Source: Pseudomonas nitroreducens
GTDB taxonomy: Bacteria > Pseudomonadota > Gammaproteobacteria > Pseudomonadales > Pseudomonadaceae
Assembly (NCBI RefSeq): GCF_014204515.1
Contig: NZ_JACHLI010000003.1
Span: 62,001 to 126,000, forward strand
Direction: 5' to 3'
Length of the DNA stretch: 64,000 nucleotides
The notes under the pieces: model-generated
What the model saw: only the letters and a program-made list of their open reading frames with translations
Database searches by the model: none
What the model was told of the DNA's origin: nothing
Shown: piece by piece, positions 45,515 to 54,759 of the stretch
Layout of the letters: each line of letters begins with the position of its first letter
How positions within the stretch are numbered: position 1 is the first letter of the stretch
Position numbers and translations under genes: made by a program

Positions 45515-46434
45515 CTACCTTCTGGAGTCTGTACATCACCGTCCTCACCGTCGGTTCGCTGATCGCCCTGCTGTGGCTGGTCTTCGCCACCCGCAGCGGA
45601 CAGTCCTCGAACACCACCGACCAGACCATGGGTCACGCCTTCGACGGCATCGAGGAATACGACAACCCGCTGCCCAAGTGGTGGTTCCTGCTGTTCGTCG
45701 GCACCATCGTGTTCGCTGCCGGTTACCTGGTGCTCTACCCGGGCCTGGGCAACTGGAAAGGCGTCCTGCCGGGCTACGACGGCGGCTGGACCCAGGACAA
45801 GCAGTGGGAGCGCGAAGAAGCCCTGGCCAAGGAAAAGTACGGGCCGATCTTCGCCAAATACGCCGCCATGCCGGTGGAAGAAGTGGCGAAAGACCCGCAA
45901 GCCATGAAAATGGGCGAGCGCCTCTTCGCCACCTACTGCTCGATCTGCCACGGCTCCGATGCCAAGGGCGCCGTCGGCTTCCCCAACCTGACCGACAGCG
46001 ACTGGCGCTGGGGCGGCACCGCCCAGGACATCGAGACCACCATCCTCGGTGGCCGCCACGCGGCGATGCCGGCCTGGGGTGAAGTGCTGGGCGAGAAAGG
46101 CGTACAGGACGTCGCCGCCTTCGTCACCGCGCAACTGGACGGCCGCAAGCTGCCCGAAGGCGTGACCGCCGAGAACGTCGACAACGGTGGCAAGCTGTTC
46201 GCCACCACCTGCGTCGCCTGCCACGGTCCGGAAGGCAAGGGCAACCCGATCATGGGCGCCCCCGACCTGACCCACCCGGCCGCCTTCATCTACGGTTCCA
46301 GCTACGCGCAACTGCAGCAGACCATCCGCCACGGCCGCCAGGGCCAGATGCCGGCGCAGGAGCAGTACCTGGGTAAAGACAAAGTGCACATTCTTGCCGG
46401 TTACATCTACAACATCTCCGGCCAGGCGAAGTAA
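45511..46434 (+). CDS. ccoP2: cbb3 oxidase dihaem cytochrome c subunit, copy 2
   Basis: 307 aa. Two N-terminal membrane segments and two haem c sites, CSICHGSDAKG and CVACHGPEGKG. It accepts electrons from c-type cytochromes. Start overlaps ccoQ2 by four bases. A rho-independent terminator follows at 46447-46479, so this operon probably ends here. Confidence 0.97.
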   Translation: MTTFWSLYITVLTVGSLIALLWLVFATRSGQSSNTTDQTMGHAFDGIEEYDNPLPKWWFLLFVGTIVFAAGYLVLYPGLGNWKGVLPGYDGGWTQDKQWEREEALAKEKYGPIFAKYAAMPVEEVAKDPQAMKMGERLFATYCSICHGSDAKGAVGFPNLTDSDWRWGGTAQDIETTILGGRHAAMPAWGEVLGEKGVQDVAAFVTAQLDGRKLPEGVTAENVDNGGKLFATTCVACHGPEGKGNPIMGAPDLTHPAAFIYGSSYAQLQQTIRHGRQGQMPAQEQYLGKDKVHILAGYIYNISGQAK

Positions 46435-46446
46435 ACTCCCGCCCCG

Positions 46447-46479
46447 ACTCGCGCCCCTTGAAACGGGCGCGAGTTTCTT
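46447..46479 (+). terminator. Terminator of ccoNOQP-2
   Basis: ACTCGCGCCC (46447-46456) pairs with GGGCGCGAGT (46465-46474) around an 8-nt loop and is followed by TTCTT. It lies 12 bases beyond the ccoP2 stop and separates the two oxidase operons. Confidence 0.85.
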
Positions 46480-46492
46480 CCCCCGCATTATC

Positions 46493-46507
46493 GCGACGAA
46501 GTGTCGC
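46493..46507. promoter_or_regulatory. GCGAC-N5-GTCGC palindrome before ccoN1
   Basis: GCGAC-GAAGT-GTCGC with a following ACC. The same half-sites and 5-base gap occur before ccoG (50071-50085). The half-sites fit the GCGNC..GNCGC pattern bound by the RegA/PrrA/RoxR response regulators. It lies ~275 bases before the ATG. Role is inferred. Confidence 0.4.
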
Positions 46508-46773
46508 ACCCTCTCTCTCCCCTTTCTTCACACCCTCCCCGTTCGCGTCTAAGCTGGATTCCATTCGCAAACCTGCAATACGACTAACCTGACCCACTTC
46601 CCAGGTTGGTACGAGCGACCCGAAACGAGCGGCAGATCAGGGCGCAAAGCGCTCTGCAACAGGCGCCAAACCGGCTCCGCGCCAAGGGCCGGCGCGTTGC
46701 ATTGGCTACCTGCTTTCTACATACTTGCCGCCGTTTTTTTGTCCATAAAATCCAAAAACCGTGGAACCTTAGA

Positions 46774-48216
46774 ATGAGCACAGCAATCAGTCCGACTGCT
46801 TATAACTATAAGGTCGTCCGCCAGTTCGCCATCATGACGGTGGTCTGGGGGATACTTGGAATGGGGGTTGGTGTCTACATCGCCTCACAGTTGGTTTGGC
46901 CCCAGTTGAACCTGGACCTTCCCTGGACCAGTTTCGGCCGCCTCCGTCCGCTGCACACCAACCTGGTGATCTTCGCCTTCGGCGGCTGTGCTCTCTTCGC
47001 TACTTCCTACTACGTCGTACAGCGCACCTGTCAGACCCGCCTGGTCTCCGACAGCCTCGCCGCCTTCACCTTCTGGGGTTGGCAGGCAGTGATCGTGCTG
47101 GCCGGCATCACCCTGCCGCTGGGCTACACCTCCTCCAAGGAGTACGCCGAGCTGGAATGGCCGATCGACATCCTGCTGGCCATCGTCTGGGTCACCTACG
47201 CACTGGTGTTCTTCGGCACCGTGATGAAGCGCAAGACCAAGCACATCTACGTGGGCAACTGGTTCTACGGCGCGTTCATCCTCGTCACCGCCATGCTGCA
47301 CATCGTCAACAGCGCGGAACTGCCGGTCAGCTGGTTCAAGTCCTACTCGGTCTACGCCGGTGCCACCGACGCGATGATCCAGTGGTGGTACGGCCACAAC
47401 GCCGTGGGCTTCTTCCTGACCACCGGCTTCCTCGGCATGATGTACTACTTCGTTCCGAAGCAGGCCGAGCGTCCGATCTACTCCTATCGCCTGTCCATCG
47501 TGCACTTCTGGGCGCTGATCACCCTGTACATCTGGGCCGGTCCGCACCACCTGCACTACACCGCTCTGCCGGACTGGGCCCAGTCCCTGGGCATGGTGAT
47601 GTCGCTGATCCTGCTCGCTCCGAGCTGGGGCGGCATGATCAACGGCATGATGACCCTGTCGGGCGCCTGGCATAAGCTGCGCACCGACCCGATCCTGCGC
47701 TTCCTGGTGGTGTCCCTGGCCTTCTACGGCATGTCCACCTTCGAAGGCCCGATGATGGCCATCAAGACCGTCAACTCCCTGTCGCACTACACCGACTGGA
47801 CCATCGGCCACGTACACGCCGGCGCTCTGGGCTGGGTGGCGATGATCTCCATCGGCTCCCTGTACCACCTGATTCCGAAGGTCTTCGGTCGCGAGCAGAT
47901 GCACAGCGTGGGCCTGATCAACGCGCACTTCTGGCTGGCTACCATCGGTACCGTGCTGTACATCGCCTCGATGTGGGTCAACGGCATCACCCAGGGCCTG
48001 ATGTGGCGTGCGATCAACGCCGACGGCACCCTCACCTACTCCTTCGTGGAAGCCCTGCAGGCCAGCCACCCGGGCTTCATCGTCCGTGCATTGGGCGGCG
48101 CCTTCTTCGCCTCCGGCATGCTGCTGATGGCCTACAACACCTTCCGTACTGTGCGCGGCTTCAAACAGGCTGATGCCGATGCCGCTGCCCAGATCCCCGC
48201 TGTAGGAGCTCACTGA
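46774..48216 (+). CDS. ccoN1: cbb3 cytochrome c oxidase catalytic subunit, copy 1
   Basis: 480 aa from ATG 46774; the frame is open upstream to 46606, but MSTAISPTAYNYKVV aligns with the start of CcoN2. Twelve membrane helices with the same haem and CuB ligands as copy 2. It differs from CcoN2 mostly at the C-terminus (RGFKQADADAAAQ). The ribosome binding site is poor (ACCTTAGA). The stop overlaps the ccoO1 start. Confidence 0.96.
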   Translation: MSTAISPTAYNYKVVRQFAIMTVVWGILGMGVGVYIASQLVWPQLNLDLPWTSFGRLRPLHTNLVIFAFGGCALFATSYYVVQRTCQTRLVSDSLAAFTFWGWQAVIVLAGITLPLGYTSSKEYAELEWPIDILLAIVWVTYALVFFGTVMKRKTKHIYVGNWFYGAFILVTAMLHIVNSAELPVSWFKSYSVYAGATDAMIQWWYGHNAVGFFLTTGFLGMMYYFVPKQAERPIYSYRLSIVHFWALITLYIWAGPHHLHYTALPDWAQSLGMVMSLILLAPSWGGMINGMMTLSGAWHKLRTDPILRFLVVSLAFYGMSTFEGPMMAIKTVNSLSHYTDWTIGHVHAGALGWVAMISIGSLYHLIPKVFGREQMHSVGLINAHFWLATIGTVLYIASMWVNGITQGLMWRAINADGTLTYSFVEALQASHPGFIVRALGGAFFASGMLLMAYNTFRTVRGFKQADADAAAQIPAVGAH

Positions 48217-48824
48217 TGAAGCACGAAGTAGTCGAGAAGAATATCGGCCTTCTGGCCTTCTTCATGGTCATTGCGGTGAGCATCGGCGGTCTAACCCAGA
48301 TCGTTCCGCTGTTCTTCCAGGACGTCACCAACAAGCCGGTGGAAGGCATGAAGCCGCGCACCGCGCTGGAACTGGAAGGCCGTGACATCTACATCCGCGA
48401 AGGCTGCGTAGGCTGCCACTCGCAGATGGTCCGTCCGTTCCGCGCCGAGACCGAGCGCTACGGCCACTACTCCGTCGCCGGCGAAAGCGTCTGGGATCAC
48501 CCGTTCCTGTGGGGCTCCAAGCGTACCGGTCCGGACCTGGCCCGCGTCGGCGGCCGCTACTCCGACGACTGGCACCGCGCGCACCTGTACAACCCGCGCA
48601 ACGTGGTGCCGGAATCGAAGATGCCCTCCTACCCCTGGCTGGTGGAGAACAAGCTCGACGGCAAGGACACGGCGAAGAAAATGGAAGTCCTGCGGACGCT
48701 GGGCGTGCCTTACACCGACGAAGACATCGCCGGTGCCCGTGACGCCGTCAAAGGCAAGACCGAGATGGACGCTGTCGTCGCCTACCTGCAAGGCCTCGGC
48801 ACCATCATCAAGAGCAAACGGTGA
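48216..48824 (+). CDS. ccoO1: cbb3 oxidase monohaem cytochrome c subunit, copy 1
   Basis: 202 aa, ATG overlapping the ccoN1 stop by one base. N-terminal membrane anchor, haem c site GCVGCHSQM and SKMPSYPW. Most differences from CcoO2 are conservative (for example YIREGC preceded by DI instead of DV). Confidence 0.97.
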   Translation: MKHEVVEKNIGLLAFFMVIAVSIGGLTQIVPLFFQDVTNKPVEGMKPRTALELEGRDIYIREGCVGCHSQMVRPFRAETERYGHYSVAGESVWDHPFLWGSKRTGPDLARVGGRYSDDWHRAHLYNPRNVVPESKMPSYPWLVENKLDGKDTAKKMEVLRTLGVPYTDEDIAGARDAVKGKTEMDAVVAYLQGLGTIIKSKR

Positions 48825-48829
48825 CAGTG

Positions 48830-49021
48830 ATGGATATCGGGACCATTCGCGGTATCGGCACTGTAGTAGTGATGGTCGCCTTCGTCGGCGTCCTGCTCTG
48901 GGCCTATGGCGGCAAACGCAAGGAGCGCTTCGACGAGGACGCCCTGCTGCCCTTCGCGGATGACCCGGTCGCCAAAAAGCACGTCGAGCAAGAGCAAGCT
49001 TCTAGGAGCAACAAAGAATGA
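48830..49021 (+). CDS. ccoQ1: cbb3 oxidase small subunit CcoQ, copy 1
   Basis: 63 aa from ATG 48830 (an upstream GTG is in frame but less likely). Single membrane helix and the RFDEDALLPFADD tail, almost the same as CcoQ2. The stop overlaps the ccoP1 ATG. Confidence 0.93.
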   Translation: MDIGTIRGIGTVVVMVAFVGVLLWAYGGKRKERFDEDALLPFADDPVAKKHVEQEQASRSNKE

Positions 49022-49983
49022 CAACCTTCTGGAGTCTGTACGTCACCGTACTTACCCTGGGCACCATCTTCGCCCTGGCGTGGCTGCTGTTCGCCACCCG
49101 TCGCGGTCAGCGCAACGAAGCCACCGATGAAACCGTCGGCCATGCCTTCGATGGCATCGAGGAATACGACAACCCGCTGCCCAAGTGGTGGTTCATGCTG
49201 TTCGTGGCCACCTTCATCTTCGCCCTCGGCTATCTGGTCCTGTACCCGGGCCTGGGCAACTGGAAGGGCCTGCTGCCGGGCTACCAGGACAAGGCCGAAT
49301 TCGCCAACGGCGAACAAGGCTGGACCGGTGTGCACCAGTGGGAAAAGGAAATGGCCAAGGCCGACGAGAAGTACGGCCCGCTGTACGCCAAGTTCGGCGC
49401 CATGCCGATCGAGGACGTGGCCAAGGACGAGCAGGCCCTGAAAATGGGTAACCGCCTGTTCGCTTCCAACTGCTCGGTCTGCCATGGCTCCGACGCCAAG
49501 GGCGCCCACGGCTTCCCGAACCTGACCGACAACGACTGGCGCTGGGGCGGCGAGCCGAAGGACATCATCGCCACCATCGAAGGCGGTCGTCACGCGGCCA
49601 TGCCGGCCTGGGGCGAAGTCATCGGCGACCAGGGCGTTCACGATGTGGCCGCCTTCGTCACCACCAAGCTGGACGGCCGCAAGCTGCCCGAAGGTGTGAC
49701 CGACGATCAGGTAGCCAATGGCCAGAAGATCTTCGCGACCAACTGCGTGGCTTGCCACGGTGCTGAAGGCAAAGGTACTGCCGCCATGGGCGCGCCGAAC
49801 CTGACCCACCCGGCCGCGTTCATCTACGGTTCGAGCTTCGCCCAGCTGCAGCAGACCATCCGCTACGGCCGCCAGGGCCAGATGCCGGCTCAGCTGGAGC
49901 GTCTGGGCAAAGACCAGGTGCACCTGCTCGCTGCCTACGTGTACAGCCTGTCCCATGGCGAAGGTGAGAAGAGCGCCGAATAA
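49018..49983 (+). CDS. ccoP1: cbb3 oxidase dihaem cytochrome c subunit, copy 1
   Basis: 321 aa, fourteen residues longer than CcoP2. The main gain is an insert before the first haem domain (KAEFANGEQGWTGVHQW). Haem c sites are CSVCHGSDAKG and CVACHGAEGKG. It is followed by a clear terminator at 50015-50050, so ccoGHIS is likely a separate unit. Confidence 0.97.
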   Translation: MTTFWSLYVTVLTLGTIFALAWLLFATRRGQRNEATDETVGHAFDGIEEYDNPLPKWWFMLFVATFIFALGYLVLYPGLGNWKGLLPGYQDKAEFANGEQGWTGVHQWEKEMAKADEKYGPLYAKFGAMPIEDVAKDEQALKMGNRLFASNCSVCHGSDAKGAHGFPNLTDNDWRWGGEPKDIIATIEGGRHAAMPAWGEVIGDQGVHDVAAFVTTKLDGRKLPEGVTDDQVANGQKIFATNCVACHGAEGKGTAAMGAPNLTHPAAFIYGSSFAQLQQTIRYGRQGQMPAQLERLGKDQVHLLAAYVYSLSHGEGEKSAE

Positions 49984-50014
49984 GCCTCTCTTTCCTACAC
50001 CCATAGCGACACCC

Positions 50015-50050
50015 AGCGGCGCCGGTTTCTACACCGGCGCCGCTCTATTT
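50015..50050 (+). terminator. Terminator of ccoNOQP-1
   Basis: AGCGGCGCCGGT (50015-50026) and ACCGGCGCCGCT (50033-50044) form a perfect 12-bp stem with a 6-nt loop, followed by CTATTT. It lies 31 bases past the ccoP1 stop. Confidence 0.88.
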
Positions 50051-50070
50051 CTGGGTCCATAATTCCTTGC

Positions 50071-50097
50071 GCGACCAACTGTCGCACGGTTGCAACA
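50071..50097. promoter_or_regulatory. GCGAC-N5-GTCGC palindrome before ccoG
   Basis: GCGAC-CAACT-GTCGC at 50071-50085, then TTGCAACA at 50090-50097. The 13-mer CCAACTGTCGCAC and TTGCAACA recur in the same order before anr (57204-57227). It is ~110 bases before the ccoG ATG. A shared operator is inferred; the regulator is unknown, with a RoxR-type protein as first candidate. Confidence 0.45.
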
Positions 50098-50193
50098 CCC
50101 ACCACGCCGTATCATTGTTAGGCGTGCAAGCATATTTCTGACCCTCTCGGCATGTATCGACAGGGCGCCCTCCCGCTGCCGTGGAATGCACTG

Positions 50194-51609
50194 ATGAGCA
50201 AACAGATTCCGGTCCAGGACGTCACTCCGCCCCAAAAGGGCAAGGGTGAAAGCGTCGACCTTTATGCCTCCCGGGAAAAGATCTACACCCGAGCCTTTAC
50301 CGGGTTCTTCCGCAACCTCCGCATGGCCGGGGGCGCCCTCCTCTTCCTCCTCTACTTCGGTACCGTGTGGCTGACCTGGAACGGTCGCCAGGCGGTCCTC
50401 TGGGACCTGCCCGAGCGCAAGTTCTACATCTTCGGCGCGACCTTCTGGCCGCAGGACTTCATCCTGCTCTCGGGCCTGCTGATCATCAGCGCCTTCGGCC
50501 TGTTCTTCATCACCGTATTCGCCGGCCGCGTCTGGTGCGGCTACACCTGCCCGCAGAGCGTCTGGACCTGGATCTTCATGTGGTGCGAGAAAGTCACCGA
50601 GGGTGACCGCAACCAGCGCATGAAGCTCGACAAGGCCGGCTTCAGCGGCAACAAGCTGCTGCGCAAGATCGCCAAGCACAGCCTCTGGCTGCTGATCGGC
50701 CTGGTGACCGGCCTGACCTTCGTCGGCTACTTCGCGCCGATGCGCGAGCTGCTCAGCGACCTGGTCACCGGCCAGGCCGACGGCTGGGCCTACTTCTGGG
50801 TCGGCTTCTTCACCCTCGCCACCTACGGCAACGCCGGCTGGCTGCGCGAACAGGTGTGCATCTACATGTGCCCCTACGCCCGCTTCCAGAGCGTGATGTT
50901 CGACAAGGACACCCTGATCGTCTCCTACGACCCGCGGCGCGGCGAGAAGCGCGGCCCGCGCAAGAAGACTGTCGACTACAAGGCCCAGGGCCTGGGCGAC
51001 TGCATCGACTGCACCATGTGCGTACAGGTCTGCCCGACCGGCATCGACATCCGCGACGGTCTGCAGATCGAGTGCATCGGCTGCGCCGCGTGCATCGACG
51101 CCTGCGACAGCATCATGGACAAGATGAACTACCCGCGCGGCCTGATCAGCTACACCACCGAACACAACCTGTCCGGGCAGAAGACCCATCTGGTGCGCCC
51201 GCGCCTGATCGGCTACGCCATCGCCCTGTGCGTCATGATCGGCCTGCTGATCACCGCCGTGGTCATCCGCCCGCTGGTGGGCTTCGACGTCAGCAAGGAC
51301 CGCGTGCTCTACCGCGAGAACGCCGAAGGCCGGATCGAGAACGTGTACAGCCTGAAGGTGATGAACAAGGACCAGAAGGACCATACCTACGTCCTCAGCG
51401 CCAAGGGCCTGGACGGCCTGATCCTGGAAGGCAAGAAGGAAATCACGGTTGCCGCGGGGGACATCTTCACCATGCCGGTGGAACTGTCCATCGACCCGGA
51501 GAAACTGCCCTCCACCACCAACGAGGTCAGCTTCACCATCCAGTCGGTGGACGATCCGTCCATCAGCAAGGAATCCAGCAGCCGCTTCATCGGCCCACGG
51601 CTTCGTTGA
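50194..51609 (+). CDS. ccoG: cbb3 oxidase assembly protein CcoG (polyferredoxin)
   Basis: 471 aa from ATG 50194; an upstream in-frame ATG at 50152 would add 14 residues but the family begins MSxQIPV. Five membrane segments, a VWCGYTCPQSVW motif, and two [4Fe-4S] ferredoxin sites, CIDCTMCVQVCP and CIGCAACIDACD. CcoG is known to reduce Cu(II) for delivery to the oxidase. The C-terminal periplasmic part is an Ig-like domain. A hairpin at 51627-51655 lies before ccoH. Confidence 0.96.
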   Translation: MSKQIPVQDVTPPQKGKGESVDLYASREKIYTRAFTGFFRNLRMAGGALLFLLYFGTVWLTWNGRQAVLWDLPERKFYIFGATFWPQDFILLSGLLIISAFGLFFITVFAGRVWCGYTCPQSVWTWIFMWCEKVTEGDRNQRMKLDKAGFSGNKLLRKIAKHSLWLLIGLVTGLTFVGYFAPMRELLSDLVTGQADGWAYFWVGFFTLATYGNAGWLREQVCIYMCPYARFQSVMFDKDTLIVSYDPRRGEKRGPRKKTVDYKAQGLGDCIDCTMCVQVCPTGIDIRDGLQIECIGCAACIDACDSIMDKMNYPRGLISYTTEHNLSGQKTHLVRPRLIGYAIALCVMIGLLITAVVIRPLVGFDVSKDRVLYRENAEGRIENVYSLKVMNKDQKDHTYVLSAKGLDGLILEGKKEITVAAGDIFTMPVELSIDPEKLPSTTNEVSFTIQSVDDPSISKESSSRFIGPRLR

Positions 51610-51626
51610 ACGCCAGCTGAACCAAT

Positions 51627-51655
51627 TGGCACCCCATGTTGCGCATGGGGTGCCA
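51627..51655 (+). other. Strong hairpin between ccoG and ccoH
   Basis: TGGCACCCCATG (51627-51638) and CATGGGGTGCCA (51644-51655) form a perfect 12-bp stem with a TTGCG loop. No T-run follows (GTACC). It may protect the ccoG mRNA 3' end, attenuate read-through, or be a factor-assisted terminator. Confidence 0.5.
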
Positions 51656-51738
51656 GTACCGCACGAAGCACGTAGAATTTCGCCCGCCCCTTCACCGGGC
51701 AGCGCCCTGCGCGGCACTGCCAGCGAGAGAACAAGACC

Positions 51739-52284
51739 ATGCAATCGGCCCTGAAAACGCCCGTGGAACCCTGGTACAAGCACCTCTGGCCGTGGATCAT
51801 CATCGCCATGCTGGCCACCTCGGTTGCCCTCAGCCTGACGATGGTCAACATCGCCGTGAACAACCAGGATTCCCTGGTCAGCGACAACTATTACGAAGCC
51901 GGCAAGGGCATCAACCGTTCCCTGGACCGCGAGCACCTCGCCCAGGAACTGAAGATGCAGGCCAAGCTCAGCTTCGACGAGCTGACCGGCGAAGTGGACC
52001 TGCGCCTGACCGGCGACAGCCGTCCGGCCACCCTCACCCTGAACCTGCTCTCCCCCACCCTGGAGTCCCAGGACAAGCACCTGGAGCTGCGCGCAGCCCC
52101 CGCCGAGCCGGGTCGCTACACCGCCAGCCTGGATGCCGCCGTCAAGGGTCGCCGCTTCGTCGAGCTGCTCGGCGAGGAAAATGGCAAGACCTGGCGTCTG
52201 TTCGAGGAAGAGAAGGTCGCCCCCGGCGGCTCCTTTGTCCTCGGCGACGAGCCCCTCAGCGGAGACGAAGCCGAGCGCCCATGA
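51739..52284 (+). CDS. ccoH: cbb3 oxidase assembly protein CcoH (FixH)
   Basis: 181 aa. One N-terminal membrane helix (WPWIIIAMLATSVALSLTMVN), followed by the family segment NNQDSLVSDNYYEAGKGINR and a periplasmic domain. CcoH is required for stable cbb3 assembly and contacts CcoN and CcoP. The stop overlaps ccoI (ATGA). Confidence 0.94.
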   Translation: MQSALKTPVEPWYKHLWPWIIIAMLATSVALSLTMVNIAVNNQDSLVSDNYYEAGKGINRSLDREHLAQELKMQAKLSFDELTGEVDLRLTGDSRPATLTLNLLSPTLESQDKHLELRAAPAEPGRYTASLDAAVKGRRFVELLGEENGKTWRLFEEEKVAPGGSFVLGDEPLSGDEAERP

Positions 52285-54758
52285 GCGCCGCGCTGCTCTG
52301 TTTCCATTGCGCGCTGCCGGTACCGCCCGGCAGCCGCTTCACCGCCCCCGTACTCGGCGAGACCCGCGAATTCTGCTGCCCGGGCTGCCAGGCCGTGGCC
52401 GAGGCCATCGTCGCCGGCGGCCTGGAAGGCTATTACCGGCACCGTACCGAAGCCGCGCCCAACCCTGACGCCCTCCCCGAGCAGCTCGCCGACGAGCTGA
52501 AGCTGTTCGACCGCCCCGACGTGCAGCAGCCCTTCGTCCAGCACCAGGGCGAACTGGCCGAGACCACCCTGATCATGGAAGGCATCAGCTGCGCCGCCTG
52601 CGGCTGGCTGATCGAAAAGCACCTCAAGACCCTGCCAGCCGTCGCCGAGGCCGGGCTCAACCTGTCCAACCACCGCCTGCACGTGCGCTGGTCCGACAGC
52701 GATCTGCCCCTGAGTGAACTGCTCGCCGAGCTGCGCAGGATCGGCTACGCCGCCCATCCCTTCCAGCCCGACCGCGCTGCCGAGCAGCTGCATCAGGAGA
52801 ACCGCAAGTCCCTGCGCCAGCTCGGCGTCGCCGGCCTGCTGTGGTTCCAGGCGATGATGGCGACCATGGCCACCTGGCCGGAATTCAACATCGACCTGAG
52901 CCCCGAGCTGCACGAAATCCTGCGCTGGGTGGCGATGTTCCTCACCACGCCCATCGTCTTCTACTCCTGCCAGCCGTTCTTCCGCGGCGCCGTGCGTGAC
53001 CTGCGCACGCGCCACCTGACCATGGACGTCTCGGTGTCCCTGGCCATCGGCGGCGCCTACCTGGCCGGTATCTGGACCGCCGTCACCGGTCATGGCGACC
53101 TGTACTTCGACGCCGTCGGCATGTTCGCCCTGTTCCTGCTCGCCGGCCGCTACCTCGAACGCCGCGCCCGCGAGCGCACCGCCGCCGCCACTGCGCAACT
53201 GGTCAACCTGCTGCCCGCCTCCTGCCTGCGCCTGGACGCCAGCGGCCAGAGCAGCCGCGTGCTGCTCAGCGAACTGAATGTCGGCGACCGCGTGCTGGTG
53301 CAGCCCGGCGCGGTGATCCCGGCCGACGGCCTGATCCTCGACGGCCAGTCCAGCGTCGACGAATCCCTGCTCACCGGCGAATACCTGCCGCAGGCACGGC
53401 AGAGCGGCGACAGCGTTACCGGCGGCACGCTCAACGTCGAAGGCCCGCTGACCGTGCAGGTCAAGGCGCTGGGCGGCGACAGCCGGCTGTCCGCCATCGT
53501 CCGCCTGCTCGAACGCGCCCAGTCGGACAAACCGCGTCTCGCCGAGCTGGCCGACAAGGCCGCGCAATGGTTCCTCATCGCCCTGCTGGTACTCGCCGCC
53601 GTGGTCGGCCTGTTCTGGTGGCAGCACGATGCCTCCCGTGCCTTCTGGGTGGTCCTGGCGATGCTGGTAGCGACCTGCCCGTGTGCGCTGTCCCTGGCCA
53701 CGCCCACTGCGCTCACCGCCGCCACCGGCAGCCTGCACAAGCTCGGCCTGCTGGTGACCCGCGGCCACGTGCTGGAAGGCCTGAACCACATCGACACGGT
53801 GATCTTCGACAAGACCGGCACCCTCACCGAAGGCCGCCTGACCCTGCGTGCGGTCCGCCCGCTGGGCGCGCTGGACAGCGACGCCTGCCTGGCCCTGGCC
53901 GCCGCGCTGGAGAACCGCTCCGAACACCCCATCGCCCGCGCCTTCGGCCGCGCGCCGCAGCCCGCCGAGAGCGTCGAGAGCCATCCCGGCCTGGGCCTGG
54001 AAGGCCGGGTCGGCGAACGCCGCCTGCGCATCGGCGAGCCGTCCTTCGTCTGCGCCCTGAGCGGCCGCGAAGCGCCGCAGCATCCGCAGGAACCCGGCCA
54101 GTGGCTGCTGCTGGGCGATGAGAGCCAGGCGCTGGCCTGGCTGGTACTGGACGACCGTATCCGCGAAGACGCCGCCGACCTGCTCGACGCCTGCCGCGCC
54201 CGCGGCTGGAAGACCCTGCTGCTGTCCGGCGACAGCTCGCCCATGGTCGGCCGCGTCGCCGCCGAGCTGGGCATCGATGATTGCCGCGGCGGCCTGCGCC
54301 CGGACGACAAGCTGGAAGTGCTGCGCCAGCTGCACCAGCAAGGCCATCGCGTGCTGATGCTCGGCGACGGCGTCAACGACGTGCCGGTGCTGGCCGCCGC
54401 CGATATCAGCGTCGCCATGGGCACGGCCACCGACCTGGCCAAGACCAGCGCCGACGCGGTGCTGCTGTCCAACCGCCTGGACAGCGTGGTGCAGGCCTTC
54501 GCCCTGGCCCGCCGCACGCGCCGGGTGATCATCGAGAACCTGGTCTGGGCGGGGTTGTACAATGGCCTGATGTTGCCCTTCGCCGCCCTCGGCTGGATCA
54601 CCCCCGTATGGGCCGCGGTGGGCATGTCGATCAGCTCGCTGACCGTGGTGCTCAACGCCCTGCGCCTGACCCGGCTGCCCAAGGGCGTCGGCGCCACGCC
54701 TGCGACCACCAACCTGCCAGTCGCCCCAGCGGCGGCGCAGGCGCTGCCACGGAGTTGA
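52281..54758 (+). CDS. ccoI: Copper-transporting P1B-type ATPase CcoI (FixI)
   Basis: 825 aa from ATG 52281; the frame stays open through ccoH but the overlap start has the family N-terminus. An N-terminal Cys-rich region (CFHC and FCCPGCQA) is followed by a heavy-metal domain with GISCAACGW. Further motifs are the membrane CPC (ATCPCALSLA), DKTGTLT phosphorylation site, GDSSPMVGR and GDGVNDVPVL. It exports Cu towards CuB assembly rather than for resistance. Confidence 0.96.
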   Translation: MSAALLCFHCALPVPPGSRFTAPVLGETREFCCPGCQAVAEAIVAGGLEGYYRHRTEAAPNPDALPEQLADELKLFDRPDVQQPFVQHQGELAETTLIMEGISCAACGWLIEKHLKTLPAVAEAGLNLSNHRLHVRWSDSDLPLSELLAELRRIGYAAHPFQPDRAAEQLHQENRKSLRQLGVAGLLWFQAMMATMATWPEFNIDLSPELHEILRWVAMFLTTPIVFYSCQPFFRGAVRDLRTRHLTMDVSVSLAIGGAYLAGIWTAVTGHGDLYFDAVGMFALFLLAGRYLERRARERTAAATAQLVNLLPASCLRLDASGQSSRVLLSELNVGDRVLVQPGAVIPADGLILDGQSSVDESLLTGEYLPQARQSGDSVTGGTLNVEGPLTVQVKALGGDSRLSAIVRLLERAQSDKPRLAELADKAAQWFLIALLVLAAVVGLFWWQHDASRAFWVVLAMLVATCPCALSLATPTALTAATGSLHKLGLLVTRGHVLEGLNHIDTVIFDKTGTLTEGRLTLRAVRPLGALDSDACLALAAALENRSEHPIARAFGRAPQPAESVESHPGLGLEGRVGERRLRIGEPSFVCALSGREAPQHPQEPGQWLLLGDESQALAWLVLDDRIREDAADLLDACRARGWKTLLLSGDSSPMVGRVAAELGIDDCRGGLRPDDKLEVLRQLHQQGHRVLMLGDGVNDVPVLAAADISVAMGTATDLAKTSADAVLLSNRLDSVVQAFALARRTRRVIIENLVWAGLYNGLMLPFAALGWITPVWAAVGMSISSLTVVLNALRLTRLPKGVGATPATTNLPVAPAAAQALPRS

Positions 54759-54759
54759 A

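Larger units (their letters stand above)
46435..46773 (+). promoter_or_regulatory. Promoter region of ccoNOQP-1
   Basis: 339 bases. Beside the terminator it holds GCGAC-GAAGT-GTCGC at 46493-46507. There is no Anr box, in line with the P. aeruginosa cco1 operon being expressed in air. Just before the gene is AT-rich DNA (TTGCCG at 46725, TAAAAT at 46746) that might be a sigma-70 promoter with a short 15-bp spacer; weak evidence. Confidence 0.45.

Noticed and set aside
52116..54347. Open frame of 743 codons on the minus strand
   Set aside because: Antisense shadow of ccoI; no domain and no ribosome binding site.
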